A stretch of 64,000 bases of DNA, taken from Rhodanobacter sp. ANJX3. Its GTDB lineage: Bacteria > Pseudomonadota > Gammaproteobacteria > Xanthomonadales > Rhodanobacteraceae. Of this stretch, positions 55,530 through 64,000 are shown one piece after another (the stretch's first letter is position 1; every line of letters begins with the position of its first letter). Under the pieces are notes generated by a model. The model was not told where the DNA came from. It did not search any database and worked only from the letters and a program-made list of their open reading frames with translations. The stretch lies in assembly GCF_014200755.1 (NCBI RefSeq), contig NZ_JACHCM010000006.1, positions 248,001 to 312,000 on the forward strand, in the 5' to 3' direction. A program made the translations under genes and the position numbers.

Positions 55530-57332
55530 TCAGAAATTCGGCTCCGGCCCGCCGTCGGCAATAAACTGGTCGACACGCTGTTCGAGCACCGGCAACGGCA
55601 CCGATCCCGTGGAGAGCACGGTGTCATGGAAGTGCCGGATATCGAATTTCGCGCCGAGCGCCTTTTCCGCCTTGGCGCGCAGCTCGAGAATTTTCAGATA
55701 GCCCAGCTCGTACGAGAGCGCCTGGCCGGGCCAGCTGATGTAGCGGTCCACTTCGTTGGCGATCTCGCGGTCGGACAGCGCGGTGTTCTGCGTCATGTAG
55801 TCGATCGCCTGCTGGCGCGTCCAACCCAGGTGATGGATGCCGGTATCGACCACCAGGCGGCAGGCGCGCCACATCTGGTAGCTGAGAAAGCCGAACTGCT
55901 CGTACGGCGTCTTGTAGATGCCCATCTCGTTGCCGAGAAACTCCGAGTACAGGCCCCAACCCTCGCCATAGGCGGAGATGTAACCGTTGCGGCGAAAATC
56001 CGGCTGATCGTGCTGTTCGTCGGCCAGCTCCAGCTGCAGCGCGTGACCGGGGTAAGACTCGTGCAGGGTCAGTGCCGGCATGTTGTACAGCGGTCGCGAC
56101 GGCAGGTCGTAGGTATTGACCAGATAGACGTCCGGACCGCCGCGGCCGGAGGTGTAGTACGGCGCGATCGCGTCGGGCACAGGCTCGATAGTGAAGCGCT
56201 CGCGCGGCAGATGGCCGAACAGCTTGCCCACTTTGCCGTCGACTTCTTTCGCCACCCAGGCGCTACGATCGAGCAGCTCTTGCGGCGTCTTGGCGTAGAA
56301 CTGCGGGTCGGTGCGCAGAAAATGCAGGAAGTCGGCGAAGCTGCCCTTGAAGCCGGTCTGCGCCATCGTGTCGAGCATCTGCGCGTGAATCTTTGCGACC
56401 TGGTCCAACCCGATCTGGTGGATCGCATCGGGGCTCAGATCGAGCGTGGTGTACTCGTGGATCTGCTGACGGTAATACGCCTTACCATCGGGCATGGCCT
56501 CGGCGGCCAGCGTGGTGCGTGCCTGGGGCACGTACACGTTGCGGAAGAACGTCAGCAGCTTGGCGTAGGCCGGAATCACATCGTCGCGGATGCGCTGCAC
56601 GGCCTCGCCCTGCAGCGCCTGCGCATCGTCGGCGCCGATCGAATCCGGCAGATGTTTGAACGGCTGGTAGAACGCGCTTTCAGTGGGATCCTTGAGATCG
56701 GCAACGGCGGCGATGGACACGTCGCGCCCGTTGAGTACCGCGCGCGGCACGCTGAAACCGCGCTTGAGGCCGAGCTGCATATTGGCGATCTGCTGGTCGA
56801 AATACGCCGGGATCTGATCGAGCTTGTCGAGGTACTTGTGATAGTCGTCGACCGTGCGCAAATTGCCCCCACCCAGCTCGTAGCCCACGTCGGACCAGAA
56901 CGCCGAGTCGCTGTTGAAGGGCATCTGCCAGTTGGCGAAGTGCTGGTCGGCGACGAAGTTGCCGATCTGCTCGCGGTAGACCGCGGCGTTGATGCGGTTG
57001 GCCGGCGACAGCTGGCTCGCATCGATGCCGTCGAGCTGCTTGAGCACGTGCTGCCAATATGCGAGGCGCTGTTGCTGGCTCGCGGCGTCGACATCGTCGA
57101 GGCGGCCATCGTTGGGCTGCGATTCGCCCGAGGTGCTGACGCCGGACTGGCCGGTGCGCCATGACCATTCCTGCTGATACAGATTCTGAAACGAGGTATC
57201 GGCGGTGCTCGGAGCAGCCCACGCCGGCAGGGTCAGCAGGCCGGCAATCATCGCGACCAGGATTTTTTTTGCGGCAATGTTCGTGGTCACTTTGTTCTTC
57301 ATCACTTTTTTCTTCACTGCCACTGACTTCAC
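55530..57332 (-). CDS. DUF885 metallopeptidase-like exported protein
   Basis: A 600-residue secreted protein with signal peptide (ILVAMIAGLLTLPAWAAPS). The putative zinc site is HESYPGH (His424, Glu425, His430) with a downstream glutamate in AYGEGWGLYSEFLGNE, as in M32-like/DUF885 proteins. Proteins of this group are predicted peptidases; substrates are unknown. A basic start (MKSVAVKKKVMKNK) makes the exact ATG uncertain. Confidence 0.88.
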   Translation of the reverse strand: MKSVAVKKKVMKNKVTTNIAAKKILVAMIAGLLTLPAWAAPSTADTSFQNLYQQEWSWRTGQSGVSTSGESQPNDGRLDDVDAASQQQRLAYWQHVLKQLDGIDASQLSPANRINAAVYREQIGNFVADQHFANWQMPFNSDSAFWSDVGYELGGGNLRTVDDYHKYLDKLDQIPAYFDQQIANMQLGLKRGFSVPRAVLNGRDVSIAAVADLKDPTESAFYQPFKHLPDSIGADDAQALQGEAVQRIRDDVIPAYAKLLTFFRNVYVPQARTTLAAEAMPDGKAYYRQQIHEYTTLDLSPDAIHQIGLDQVAKIHAQMLDTMAQTGFKGSFADFLHFLRTDPQFYAKTPQELLDRSAWVAKEVDGKVGKLFGHLPRERFTIEPVPDAIAPYYTSGRGGPDVYLVNTYDLPSRPLYNMPALTLHESYPGHALQLELADEQHDQPDFRRNGYISAYGEGWGLYSEFLGNEMGIYKTPYEQFGFLSYQMWRACRLVVDTGIHHLGWTRQQAIDYMTQNTALSDREIANEVDRYISWPGQALSYELGYLKILELRAKAEKALGAKFDIRHFHDTVLSTGSVPLPVLEQRVDQFIADGGPEPNF

Positions 57333-57359
57333 TTAAATCCACTCCTTCAACGTTCGTTT

Positions 57360-59027
57360 TTAGCCGGCTTTGCCCGAAGCCTCGCTGCCGCTGGCAGCGT
57401 CTTCGACGCTCCAGTAGTCCAGCGCCGCCGCCGGTAGCTGGGGCAGCGCAGCAAGCATCAGCAATTGACGCACGGCTTCCTTCAGTCGCGCTACCCGCAA
57501 TTCGATATTTCTTGCCTGCAGCCAGTCGGCGAAATCGGCGAGCGCCTCCAGCGCGCTGCTGTCGAGGTCCGGCGATTCCTCCAGGCTCAGGATCACCCGC
57601 GTCACTGGCGTGGCCGCCGCGGCTGGCCGCCGCGCATCGTTCTGCGCCAGCACGCGGGCTCGCGCCAGCGCCAGCATCGGCTCGGCGTTGGCGAAAAACA
57701 GCGGCTCCTCCGGCCGCAGAATCATCGTCCCGGCCAGCGGCAGCGCCTGCGGATGCCGCGCGATATCGACGAAATCGTGACTGTCGGCCAGCCGGCCCAG
57801 CACACTCAGCCGCGGCGTAGCCAGCGTTCGCAGCAGCATCGCCAGGCTGAAGCCGATCGCCACCAGCAGGCCGTTGAGCACACCCAGCGCGATCACCGCC
57901 ACTACCGCGGCCAGTGCCACCAGCCGGTCACGCCGCCATTTCAGATATGGCGCGAAGACATCCAGGCTCAGCGACTTGCTTACCGCGTGGATCACGATCG
58001 CCGCCAGCACCGGCACCGGAATCCGCTCGATCCACGGCAGACAGGTCAGTACCAGCACCAGCACGGTAGCGGCCGCGGTCAGGCCGGCCAGCCGCGACTG
58101 CGCGCCGGCGGCTTCGTTCGCCGAGCTGGCGGAATAGCCCGCCCCCACCGGCATGCCGTGGAACAGCCCGGACACCACGTTGGCCACGCCAAGCGCGGCC
58201 AGATCGCGATTGGCCGCTACCGCCTCACCGTGCTTCAAGGCAAAGCTGCGGATCGAACTGTACGACTCGGCATACAGAATCAACATCAGCGCCGCGGCGA
58301 GCTCCAGATCCGGCAGCCACTGCGCGCGATCGGGCAGCGCCGGCGCCGCCCAGCTCAGCGCCAGACGGATCACGCCGGTGAGCGCCACGCCGTGCACAGC
58401 CAGCCAGCTGGAGCCGGCGATACCCGCGACGATCACCAGCAATGTACCCGGCAGGCGCCGCAGGCGTTCGAGCAGAAACAGCAGCAGCAAGGCGGCGATG
58501 CCGCAGCCGAAACTGGGCCAATGCCATTCGCGCACGCGCCGCAGCAGCTCGACGATCAACGGCAGCAAACTCGACTGCTTCGCCGACAAACCCACCAGAT
58601 TCGGCCACTGCTTGACCGCGATCACCAGCGCCAGACCGAACGCGTAACCGCGCAGCACCGGCTTGGCGATCACATTGGAAATGCCGCCCAGTCGAGCCGC
58701 ACCGGCGAGAAGAAAGCACGCGCCGGTCATCAGCACCAGCAGCGCAGCGAACGCGGCGCGCAATAGCGGATCGCCGCCACCGATCGCCACGCTGGCCTCG
58801 GCCAGCACGGCCGCAGATGACGATGTCGCCGACACGATGGCGTAGCGGCTGCGTCCGATCGCACCGTAGCAGACCAGACCGGCGAACAGCGCCATGACGC
58901 CGGCCTGCGGCGGTAGACCGGCGATGCTGGAATACGCTACCGCTTCGGGCAGCAGCAACCCCGCAATCGACAGCCCGGCCAGCAGATCGGCCGATCGCGA
59001 CGGCGCGGCCGCGGCGGCCTCGCTCAT
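57360..59027 (-). CDS. SulP-family anion transporter with STAS domain
   Basis: A 555-residue permease with 12 or so helices. LLAGLSIAGLLLPEAVAYSS is the SulP start, and SATSSSAAVLAEASVAIG and YSASSANEAAGAQSRLAGL are further membrane signatures. A C-terminal STAS domain follows (VTRVILSLEESPDLDSSALE). Substrates in the family are sulfate, bicarbonate or dicarboxylates. No carbonic anhydrase or sulfate gene is adjacent, so the substrate is open. Confidence 0.92.
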   Translation of the reverse strand: MSEAAAAAPSRSADLLAGLSIAGLLLPEAVAYSSIAGLPPQAGVMALFAGLVCYGAIGRSRYAIVSATSSSAAVLAEASVAIGGGDPLLRAAFAALLVLMTGACFLLAGAARLGGISNVIAKPVLRGYAFGLALVIAVKQWPNLVGLSAKQSSLLPLIVELLRRVREWHWPSFGCGIAALLLLFLLERLRRLPGTLLVIVAGIAGSSWLAVHGVALTGVIRLALSWAAPALPDRAQWLPDLELAAALMLILYAESYSSIRSFALKHGEAVAANRDLAALGVANVVSGLFHGMPVGAGYSASSANEAAGAQSRLAGLTAAATVLVLVLTCLPWIERIPVPVLAAIVIHAVSKSLSLDVFAPYLKWRRDRLVALAAVVAVIALGVLNGLLVAIGFSLAMLLRTLATPRLSVLGRLADSHDFVDIARHPQALPLAGTMILRPEEPLFFANAEPMLALARARVLAQNDARRPAAAATPVTRVILSLEESPDLDSSALEALADFADWLQARNIELRVARLKEAVRQLLMLAALPQLPAAALDYWSVEDAASGSEASGKAG

Positions 59028-59037
59028 GCGGCCGAAC

Positions 59038-59646
59038 TCATACGATCAGGCCACTCCAGCCGGGCAAGTAGGCGGCTTCGTGCGTATGCGCCAGTTCCAG
59101 CGACTGCTTGAGCGCACGCTTGCCGGGCTGCTTGCCCTTTAGTTTGACCCGCGAACGCAGAAAATCCGCCCACAAAAATTCGGCGTAAGGCGTGGCGTCC
59201 TTCGAATAACCGCCGGCTTCGCGCACGCGTGCGGACAGCGTGCGGTAGGGGTCATCGGTCAAGTCGGTGAGCTTGGCGGGAAACGCGTCGTAGTCGGTGC
59301 GATGACCGTGCGCGTCGTAGGGGTGCGCCCAGCGGTTGAATTCCATTGTGCGCCAGAACACCGCGGGCTCCAGCCAGGAAAAATCCCGCTGCACCAGCAC
59401 CGGCACGCTGTCGACCTTCTCCTCGATCAGGGCCAGGCCCAAATGATGATGATCGACGATGTAGATCTTGCCGCCCGGGCCGAGCACGCCGGGAAACCAG
59501 TGCCGGCCGAGCAGCTCCCTGCGCTTTTTTCTGGCGAGCTTTGCCCACTCGGCACGCTTGGCAGCCACTTCGGCATAGCCCACGGTCAGTTGGGTCGGCC
59601 GCAGGTCGGCCGGTGCCACCTGCAGCTGCGGATGATGGAGTTGCAT
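59038..59646 (-). CDS. ParB-like nuclease-fold protein (ParBc_2 family)
   Basis: A 202-residue protein of the putative ParB-like nuclease family (PF08857): VAPADLRPTQLTVGYAEVAA, then YIVDHHHLGLALIEEKVDSV (about 63-82), and VQRDFSWLEPAVFWRTME. Unlike plasmid ParB it has no helix-turn-helix. Its role is not known; no partition genes or parS sites accompany it. It lies 10 bases upstream of the SulP gene on the same strand, so the two may be co-transcribed. Confidence 0.78.
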   Translation of the reverse strand: MQLHHPQLQVAPADLRPTQLTVGYAEVAAKRAEWAKLARKKRRELLGRHWFPGVLGPGGKIYIVDHHHLGLALIEEKVDSVPVLVQRDFSWLEPAVFWRTMEFNRWAHPYDAHGHRTDYDAFPAKLTDLTDDPYRTLSARVREAGGYSKDATPYAEFLWADFLRSRVKLKGKQPGKRALKQSLELAHTHEAAYLPGWSGLIV

Positions 59647-59695
59647 GCGACACACCTTCGCGATTGAGTGCGTGCCAGCGTACTCGTGATCGCGC

Positions 59696-59709
59696 CACGG
59701 TGCACCGTG
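59696..59709. repeat. Perfect 14-bp palindrome
   Basis: CACGGTGCACCGTG, a fully self-complementary sequence, lies between the ParB-like gene and the WYL regulator (both minus strand). It could be a regulator site for the ParB-like/SulP unit. No other copy was noticed. Confidence 0.35.
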
Positions 59710-59728
59710 ACGGATACCCCGTGAAGGC

Positions 59729-60433
59729 TTATCCGATATCCATCATGCCGCCGCCGACGGCGCGCAGATAGCTGGCCAGATTTCGCTCGGCCACTTCCGC
59801 ACAGACTTCGCCCGTCGGCTCGCAGGTATGGATGCGGTCCGGGCGGAAATTTCGAAAATCCTTACGCAGCCGGCACCATGCCCCCAGCGTCCACGCGCCA
59901 CCCCAGAACGACAGGCACAGCGGCTCGACCTCGCGCGCGCTGACGCGTCCGCTTTCGTCGCGATAGTCGAGCTGCAATACGTGATTACCTACGATCGCCG
60001 CATGCAGGCGATCGATCATCGTCGCGAAATCGGACTGGTGCTGGTCGCGCCATACCGGCGCGAAGATGCGCGTATGCGCCGCGCGTTCGCGTAGCTCCGG
60101 CGGCAGCACGGCCTCGATCTTCAGCAGGGCGGTCTTCGCGCTATCGGCCAGGCGCGCGCCGGCGAAAGCACGGACGAACCGTGTGCCGACCACCAGCGCT
60201 TCGAGCTCGGCGGCGGTGAACATCAGCGGGGGAATATCCGAGCCCTTGCGCAGCACGTAACCGACCCCGGCCTCGCCCTCGATCGGTACACCGGACAGCT
60301 GCAGGTCCGACACGTCGCGATAGACCGTGCGCTGCGATACGCCCAGCGTCTGCGCGAGCTGGCGCGCCTGCAGCGCGGTACGCCGACCGCGCAGGGCATG
60401 AATGATGAGGAAGAGACGATCGGCACGACGCAT
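59729..60433 (-). CDS. YafY-type HTH/WYL-domain transcriptional regulator
   Basis: A 234-residue regulator with an N-terminal HTH_11 domain (RRADRLFLIIHALRGRR, LAQTLGVSQRTVYRDVSDL) and a WYL-type ligand domain with GVGYVLRKGSDIPPLMFTAA and the downstream CEPTGEVCAE region. ATG 60433 starts the family consensus; a GTG at 60469 would overlap the small gene upstream. It is the last gene of a three-gene minus-strand unit with a PfpI-like protein, which it may control. Confidence 0.9.
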   Translation of the reverse strand: MRRADRLFLIIHALRGRRTALQARQLAQTLGVSQRTVYRDVSDLQLSGVPIEGEAGVGYVLRKGSDIPPLMFTAAELEALVVGTRFVRAFAGARLADSAKTALLKIEAVLPPELRERAAHTRIFAPVWRDQHQSDFATMIDRLHAAIVGNHVLQLDYRDESGRVSAREVEPLCLSFWGGAWTLGAWCRLRKDFRNFRPDRIHTCEPTGEVCAEVAERNLASYLRAVGGGMMDIG

Positions 60434-60440
60434 GCGCTCA

Positions 60441-60656
60441 TCATCGCCGAGGCAGACGAGCACGGCCACTGTCGGACGTGATCGCGCGCCACCCGGTCAG
60501 CGCGATCAGCAGCATGCGGCGGCGCGGACGCGATTCGGGCTTTGAAGGATCCTCCGACGACTTGTCCGATGGCCACTTGTAAAGCCCGTCCATCAGCAGG
60601 CCGCGTTGATATACCGGGTGATACGCCTTCAGCAGGCGCTGCCATGGCGAATTCAT
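60441..60656 (-). CDS. Small hypothetical protein in PfpI-WYL operon
   Basis: A 71-residue basic protein (MNSPWQRLLKAYHPVYQRGL start, poly-Arg/Pro middle) with GAGG 8 bases before the ATG. It fits snugly between its neighbours (11 bases after the PfpI-like stop, 7 before the WYL start). I do not recognise the family. Tight spacing and a good ribosome site are the evidence that it is real. Confidence 0.55.
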   Translation of the reverse strand: MNSPWQRLLKAYHPVYQRGLLMDGLYKWPSDKSSEDPSKPESRPRRRMLLIALTGWRAITSDSGRARLPRR

Positions 60657-60667
60657 CGTGTCGCCTC

Positions 60668-61276
60668 TCAGGCCATCACCGTTTCGCCCACCCACCACGG
60701 CGGTAGCTGGGCATGCTTGAACAGTCGGTACCAGTGCTCGCGATCGCTGGGGCTGTAAAGATGCAGCGCCTGAATGATGTCGTGGGCAAACTCCACGCTG
60801 CCCAGATGACTGGCGGTGATGACGCCGCCGTCGCTGATGGCAAGCGCTGAAGCGTCGTATAGCGACTCGCCCGAATAATCGGCAACCTGCCCTGCGATCT
60901 GTCCCGCCCAGTTGCCGGTATGGCGAACGTCGTCGAGCAGGCCAGCGCGGCCCAGCGCCACGACGCCGGTATCGATGCCAGCCACAGGCACTCCCGCCTC
61001 ACCAGCATCACGCAGGATGGCCACCGCTGCGCTGCCCTCCCCGCGCAGCCAGAGATGCCCCCCGGGCACGATCAGCATGGCGGCACGCCCCAGGTCGACC
61101 TGCCCCAGCGGCACGTCGGGCTGCACCGCGAGGCCGCCCATCGACATCACCGCGGCGCGCGAGAACCCGACCGTCTGCACCCGCCAGTCCCCCGGACGGC
61201 GAATCTCGCAAAGCGCCAGCGCTGCCTGCCAATCGGCAAAGCCGTCGAAAATCAGAAAATAAACCGTATCGCGCAT
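60668..61276 (-). CDS. DJ-1/PfpI-like protein lacking the nucleophile cysteine
   Basis: A 202-residue DJ-1/PfpI fold: VYFLIFDGFADWQAALALCE at the start, AAMLIVPGGHLWLRGE, and the elbow VPVAGIDTGVVALGRAGLLD. In active members the residue at position 102 is Cys and the one at 17 is Glu; here they are Asp102 and Gln17. It resembles the N-terminal half of GlxA-type regulators. It may bind a ligand or protein without catalysing. It is first in the unit with the small gene and WYL regulator. Confidence 0.82.
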   Translation of the reverse strand: MRDTVYFLIFDGFADWQAALALCEIRRPGDWRVQTVGFSRAAVMSMGGLAVQPDVPLGQVDLGRAAMLIVPGGHLWLRGEGSAAVAILRDAGEAGVPVAGIDTGVVALGRAGLLDDVRHTGNWAGQIAGQVADYSGESLYDASALAISDGGVITASHLGSVEFAHDIIQALHLYSPSDREHWYRLFKHAQLPPWWVGETVMA

Positions 61277-61436
61277 GGCGTTTCCTCCCTGGTGGATACA
61301 CAGCTTGGCCGCCTCCTGCTGCCAACGTGCTGTCAGTAGTGGGGCGACGGCATGATCATTCGCCTTTTCGCCGACCCGGCTGGCGCGGTTCAGCCGGAGC
61401 CGGGACAATGCGTGCTTCGTTCACCCTGGCCGCCCC

Positions 61437-62516
61437 ATGAAACCGAGCCCGATAAAACCCATTTCGCTGATCCAGTTCCTGATCGAGGAGCGCCGCGCCG
61501 GCCACATCAATGCCGAGCTTTCCCTGTTGATCGAAGTGGTGGCCCGCGCCTGCAAGCGCATCGCGGTAGCCACCAACAAAGGCGCGCTCGGCGGCGTGCT
61601 CGGCATGCAAGCTGGCGATGGGGAAGGCGGCAGCATCAACGTGCAGGGTGAGGCGCAGAAAAAGCTCGACGTGATCTCCAACGAGATCCTGCTCGAAGCC
61701 AACGCCTGGGGCGGCCACCTCGCCGCGTGCGCGTCGGAGGAGATGGAAGATCCGCAACAGATTCCGGACGGCTATCCGAAGGGCAACCATCTGCTGCTGT
61801 TCGATCCGCTGGACGGCAGCTCCAACATCGACGTCAATATTTCGGTCGGCACGATCTTCTCCGTGCTGCGCTGCCCGGACGATGTGACCGAACCGAAGGC
61901 CGAACACTTTCTGCAGCCGGGTACGGAACAGCTCGCCGCCGGCTACGTGGTGTACGGCCCGGCGACCACGCTGGTGCTGACCTTCGGTCACGGCACGCAC
62001 GAATTCACGCTGGAGCGCGAGGTCGGCAGCTTCATGCTCAGCCGTCGCGGCATCCGCATTCCCGAGGAGGCTACCGAGTTCGCCATCAATATGTCGAACC
62101 AGCGCCACTGGCAGCCGCCGATGCAGCGCTATATCGGCGAACTGCTTGCCGGCACCACCGGCCCGCGCGGCAAGGATTTCAACATGCGCTGGGTCGCTTC
62201 GATGGTGGCCGACGTGCATCGCATCGTGACCCGCGGCGGCGTGTTTTATTACCCTCTGGATGCCAAGATCCTCAAGCAGGGGGGCAAACTGCGTCTGATG
62301 TACGAGGCCAATCCGATGGCCTTCATCATCGAACAGGCCGGCGGCGCAGCCACCACCGGCCGTGAACGCATCATGCAGTTGCAGCCTACCGGACTGCATC
62401 AGCGCGTGCCGGTGTTCCTCGGCTCGAAGAAGGAAGTCGAGGTCGCCACGCACTACCACCTCATCGCCGACGGTGCGCAGAACCAGGTCGACGACGTCGA
62501 CCGTTCCATCGGGTGA
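61437..62516 (+). CDS. fbp: Class I fructose-1,6-bisphosphatase
   Basis: A 359-residue gluconeogenic enzyme hydrolysing fructose-1,6-bisphosphate. It has the metal-binding motif [20 protein letters not shown] and the EEMEDPQ acidic patch, plus [20 protein letters not shown] near the C-terminus. The class I form is sensitive to AMP in E. coli. It is divergent from the PfpI-like gene; the 160-bp gap between holds both promoters. Confidence 0.96.
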   Translation: MKPSPIKPISLIQFLIEERRAGHINAELSLLIEVVARACKRIAVATNKGALGGVLGMQAGDGEGGSINVQGEAQKKLDVISNEILLEANAWGGHLAACASEEMEDPQQIPDGYPKGNHLLLFDPLDGSSNIDVNISVGTIFSVLRCPDDVTEPKAEHFLQPGTEQLAAGYVVYGPATTLVLTFGHGTHEFTLEREVGSFMLSRRGIRIPEEATEFAINMSNQRHWQPPMQRYIGELLAGTTGPRGKDFNMRWVASMVADVHRIVTRGGVFYYPLDAKILKQGGKLRLMYEANPMAFIIEQAGGAATTGRERIMQLQPTGLHQRVPVFLGSKKEVEVATHYHLIADGAQNQVDDVDRSIG

Positions 62517-62604
62517 ACTTGCAAGCGGCAACGCCCGTGACTGCCACGGCTTTGCCGCTTTTCGATAGCAGCATTCCCTTTTCCTTCGCCGGCACACCCT
62601 CTTC

Positions 62605-63516
62605 ATGCCCTTCCGCCGCCAGCTCCTGCTTCTGCTTGCTGCACTGACGCTGGCTGCCTGTACCGGGCACAGCAAACCCAACAACACATTGCCGGCTGTC
62701 GCCGCCGCGCCGGTGACGTTGAAGATCGGCCTTGCCCTCGGCGGCGGTGCGGCGAAGGGCTTTGCGCATATCGGGGTGATCAAGATGCTCGAAGCCAGCG
62801 GCATCCATCCGGACGTGGTGTCCGGCACCAGTGCCGGCAGCGTAGTCGGTTCGCTGTATGCCGCCGGCCTGGATCCGTTTCAGCTGCAGGAGCAGGCGTT
62901 TGCGCTGGACGAGGCGACGATCCGCGACGTGCATATTTTTTCCGGCGGCCTGGTGCAGGGGCAGAAACTGCAGGACTACATCAACACGGCGGTCAACCAC
63001 CGCGCGATCCAGGAGCTGAAGCTGCCGTTTGCCGCGGTGGCCACGCAGCTGGAAACCGGCGAGCGCACCGTGTTCGTACGCGGCAATACCGGCCAGGCCG
63101 TGCGCGCTTCCAGCAGCATCCCTGGTGTTTTCGAGCCGGTGTCGATCGGCGACAAGCACTACGTCGATGGCGGCGTGGTCAGTCCTGTGCCGGTGGACGC
63201 GGCGCGCCAGCTCGGCGCGGATTTCGTGATCGCGGTGGATATCTCTTCAACGCCCAGCGGCAGCAATCCTCAGGGCATGGTCAACATCGTCGGCCAGTCG
63301 ATCACCATCATGGGTCGCCAATTGGGCAAGCAGGAGCTGGCCCGCGCCGACTTCGTCATCAAGCCGAATATCACCGGCATCGGCGCCACCGATTTCGAGC
63401 AGAAGAACCAGGCCATTCTCGAAGGCGAGCGCGCCACGCTGGCGGCGATGCCGGCGATCAAGGCGGCGGTGGCCGCGCGACGGGCCAGTCTCATGCTGGC
63501 GCCGGTCACGCCATAG
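62605..63516 (+). CDS. Patatin-like phospholipase lipoprotein (RssA-like)
   Basis: A 303-residue lipoprotein with a lipobox (LTLAAC, Cys19) and patatin domain. The oxyanion loop is LALGGGAAKGFAHIGVI, the nucleophile GTSAGS, and the catalytic Asp is in YVDGGVVSPVP. Related proteins are phospholipases tethered to the membrane. The distance from fbp (89 bases) suggests its own promoter. Conserved Ser and Asp make it likely to be active. Confidence 0.93.
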   Translation: MPFRRQLLLLLAALTLAACTGHSKPNNTLPAVAAAPVTLKIGLALGGGAAKGFAHIGVIKMLEASGIHPDVVSGTSAGSVVGSLYAAGLDPFQLQEQAFALDEATIRDVHIFSGGLVQGQKLQDYINTAVNHRAIQELKLPFAAVATQLETGERTVFVRGNTGQAVRASSSIPGVFEPVSIGDKHYVDGGVVSPVPVDAARQLGADFVIAVDISSTPSGSNPQGMVNIVGQSITIMGRQLGKQELARADFVIKPNITGIGATDFEQKNQAILEGERATLAAMPAIKAAVAARRASLMLAPVTP

Positions 63517-63662
63517 GCAAACGTGCGAAGGCCGCCACGCGGCGTTGCCGGTTGTGGGAGCCATACCCGATCCAGCATCGGCACGCTCGACCGGGACTTC
63601 CGTCACTTGGAACCGTGGCGAGGCGCTGCTAGTTTGGCCGATCACTGTCCCTGGGATCTGTC

Positions 63663-64000
63663 ATGACCTGCCGTCTCCGCATCGCCATCTTGCTAACCCT
63701 GCTGGCAGCTGCACCGGCGGTACTTGCCGAAGCGCCGACGACGGTCGATCCGCGCATCCAGAACGTGCTGACCCAGCTGGGCAAGGTAAAGTCGATCCAC
63801 GCGGCGCAGCTGTCGCCCGACGGCCGGCAGCTGGCCTGGGTCGTGGAATCCGACGACAAGCCGAGCGTTGAAATAGCGGATGCCGATGGCAGCCACGCGC
63901 GCGCCGCGGATCCGTCCGCCAAGTCCGGTAGCTGCAGCCAGGACGAAATCGCCTGGGCACCGGACTCGCGCCACCTCGCCTATATCTCCGATTGCCACGG
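63663..64000 (+). CDS. S9-family peptidase, N-terminal part (runs off window)
   Basis: The frame from ATG 63663 stays open to the window end (112 codons). A signal peptide (RIAILLTLLAAAPAVLAEAP) is followed by a beta-propeller start with SPDGRQLAWVVESD and EIAWAPDSRHLAYISD repeats, typical of prolyl oligopeptidase and dipeptidyl-peptidase IV N-domains. The catalytic domain would lie beyond the window. Confidence 0.8.
   Translation, partial: MTCRLRIAILLTLLAAAPAVLAEAPTTVDPRIQNVLTQLGKVKSIHAAQLSPDGRQLAWVVESDDKPSVEIADADGSHARAADPSAKSGSCSQDEIAWAPDSRHLAYISDCH

Noticed and set aside
59038..59646. ParB-like gene as a plasmid or partition marker
   Set aside because: No parA, parS or replication gene is nearby and the family is a stand-alone chromosomal one.

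Overview
The window is GC-rich, tightly packed chromosomal DNA from an aerobic or microaerobic gammaproteobacterium. Several gene sets point to the Rhodanobacteraceae/Xanthomonadales (Dyella, Rhodanobacter, Luteibacter or Frateuria): a cydP-cydABX oxidase operon, a TorF porin-PII-AmtB cluster, cysJIH-cysG-cysK, phenylalanine hydroxylase beside an Lrp-type regulator, and SulP and DUF885 proteins. That placement is inferred from gene content and order; no rRNA or marker gene is present to confirm it. No complete mobile element, CRISPR array, tRNA or rRNA was seen.

Layout. 1-2.9 kb: a partial LysR regulator divergent from an SDR oxidoreductase, then a decayed zone with a frameshifted remnant, a lone PAS protein and an unidentified gene fragment. 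2.9-8.2 kb: a VirK/YbjX (DUF535) protein whose 3' end overlaps a FecI-type sigma factor, followed by FecR and a TonB receptor with a signalling domain, i.e. a cell-surface-signalled metal-uptake system. 8.2-17.6 kb: a low-oxygen island with FNR/Anr, a GNAT protein, universal stress proteins, ompW-cydP-cydA-cydB-cydX and hemN. Five sites matching the FNR box TTGAT-N4-ATCAA sit in front of these units, and the ompW-cyd one has exact class II spacing from a TATATT -10. 17.6-24.8 kb: assimilatory sulfate reduction and cysteine synthesis, with tandem GGACGTCT octamers (met-box-like) at the cysJ promoter and related octamers before cysG and the porin gene.

24.8-30.7 kb: nitrogen assimilation (glnA with a sigma-54 promoter, amtB, glnK, TorF-type porin) and uppP. 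30.7-38.4 kb: a LysR-controlled RND efflux operon ending in an SDR oxidoreductase, recalling mexT/mexEF-oprN. 38.4-41.3 kb: an AI-2E-type permease and four small envelope/stress proteins (DUF883, DUF1328, holin-like, unknown). 41.5-49.9 kb: PQQ-type sugar dehydrogenase, methyltransferase, glycosyltransferase, VOC, DUF3820, a 2OG-Fe(II) oxygenase and a large secreted GH92 glycosidase. 50-57.3 kb: lipid acyltransferase and YheT-type hydrolase, Lrp and phhA, an SGNH hydrolase, a RES/Xre toxin-antitoxin pair with a probable operator, and a DUF885 peptidase-like protein. 57.4-64 kb: SulP transporter, ParB-like protein, a PfpI-like/small protein/WYL-regulator operon, fbp, a patatin lipoprotein and the start of an S9 peptidase.

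The strongest theme is control logic: oxygen (FNR boxes), sulfur (octamer arrays), nitrogen (sigma-54, PII) and iron (FecIR) circuits lie side by side. No clearly new enzyme system was found. The most testable unusual signals are the octamer arrays shared by sulfur and nitrogen genes, the possibly leaderless FNR-driven hemN, the DUF535-FecIR overlap, and a PfpI-like protein lacking its nucleophile.
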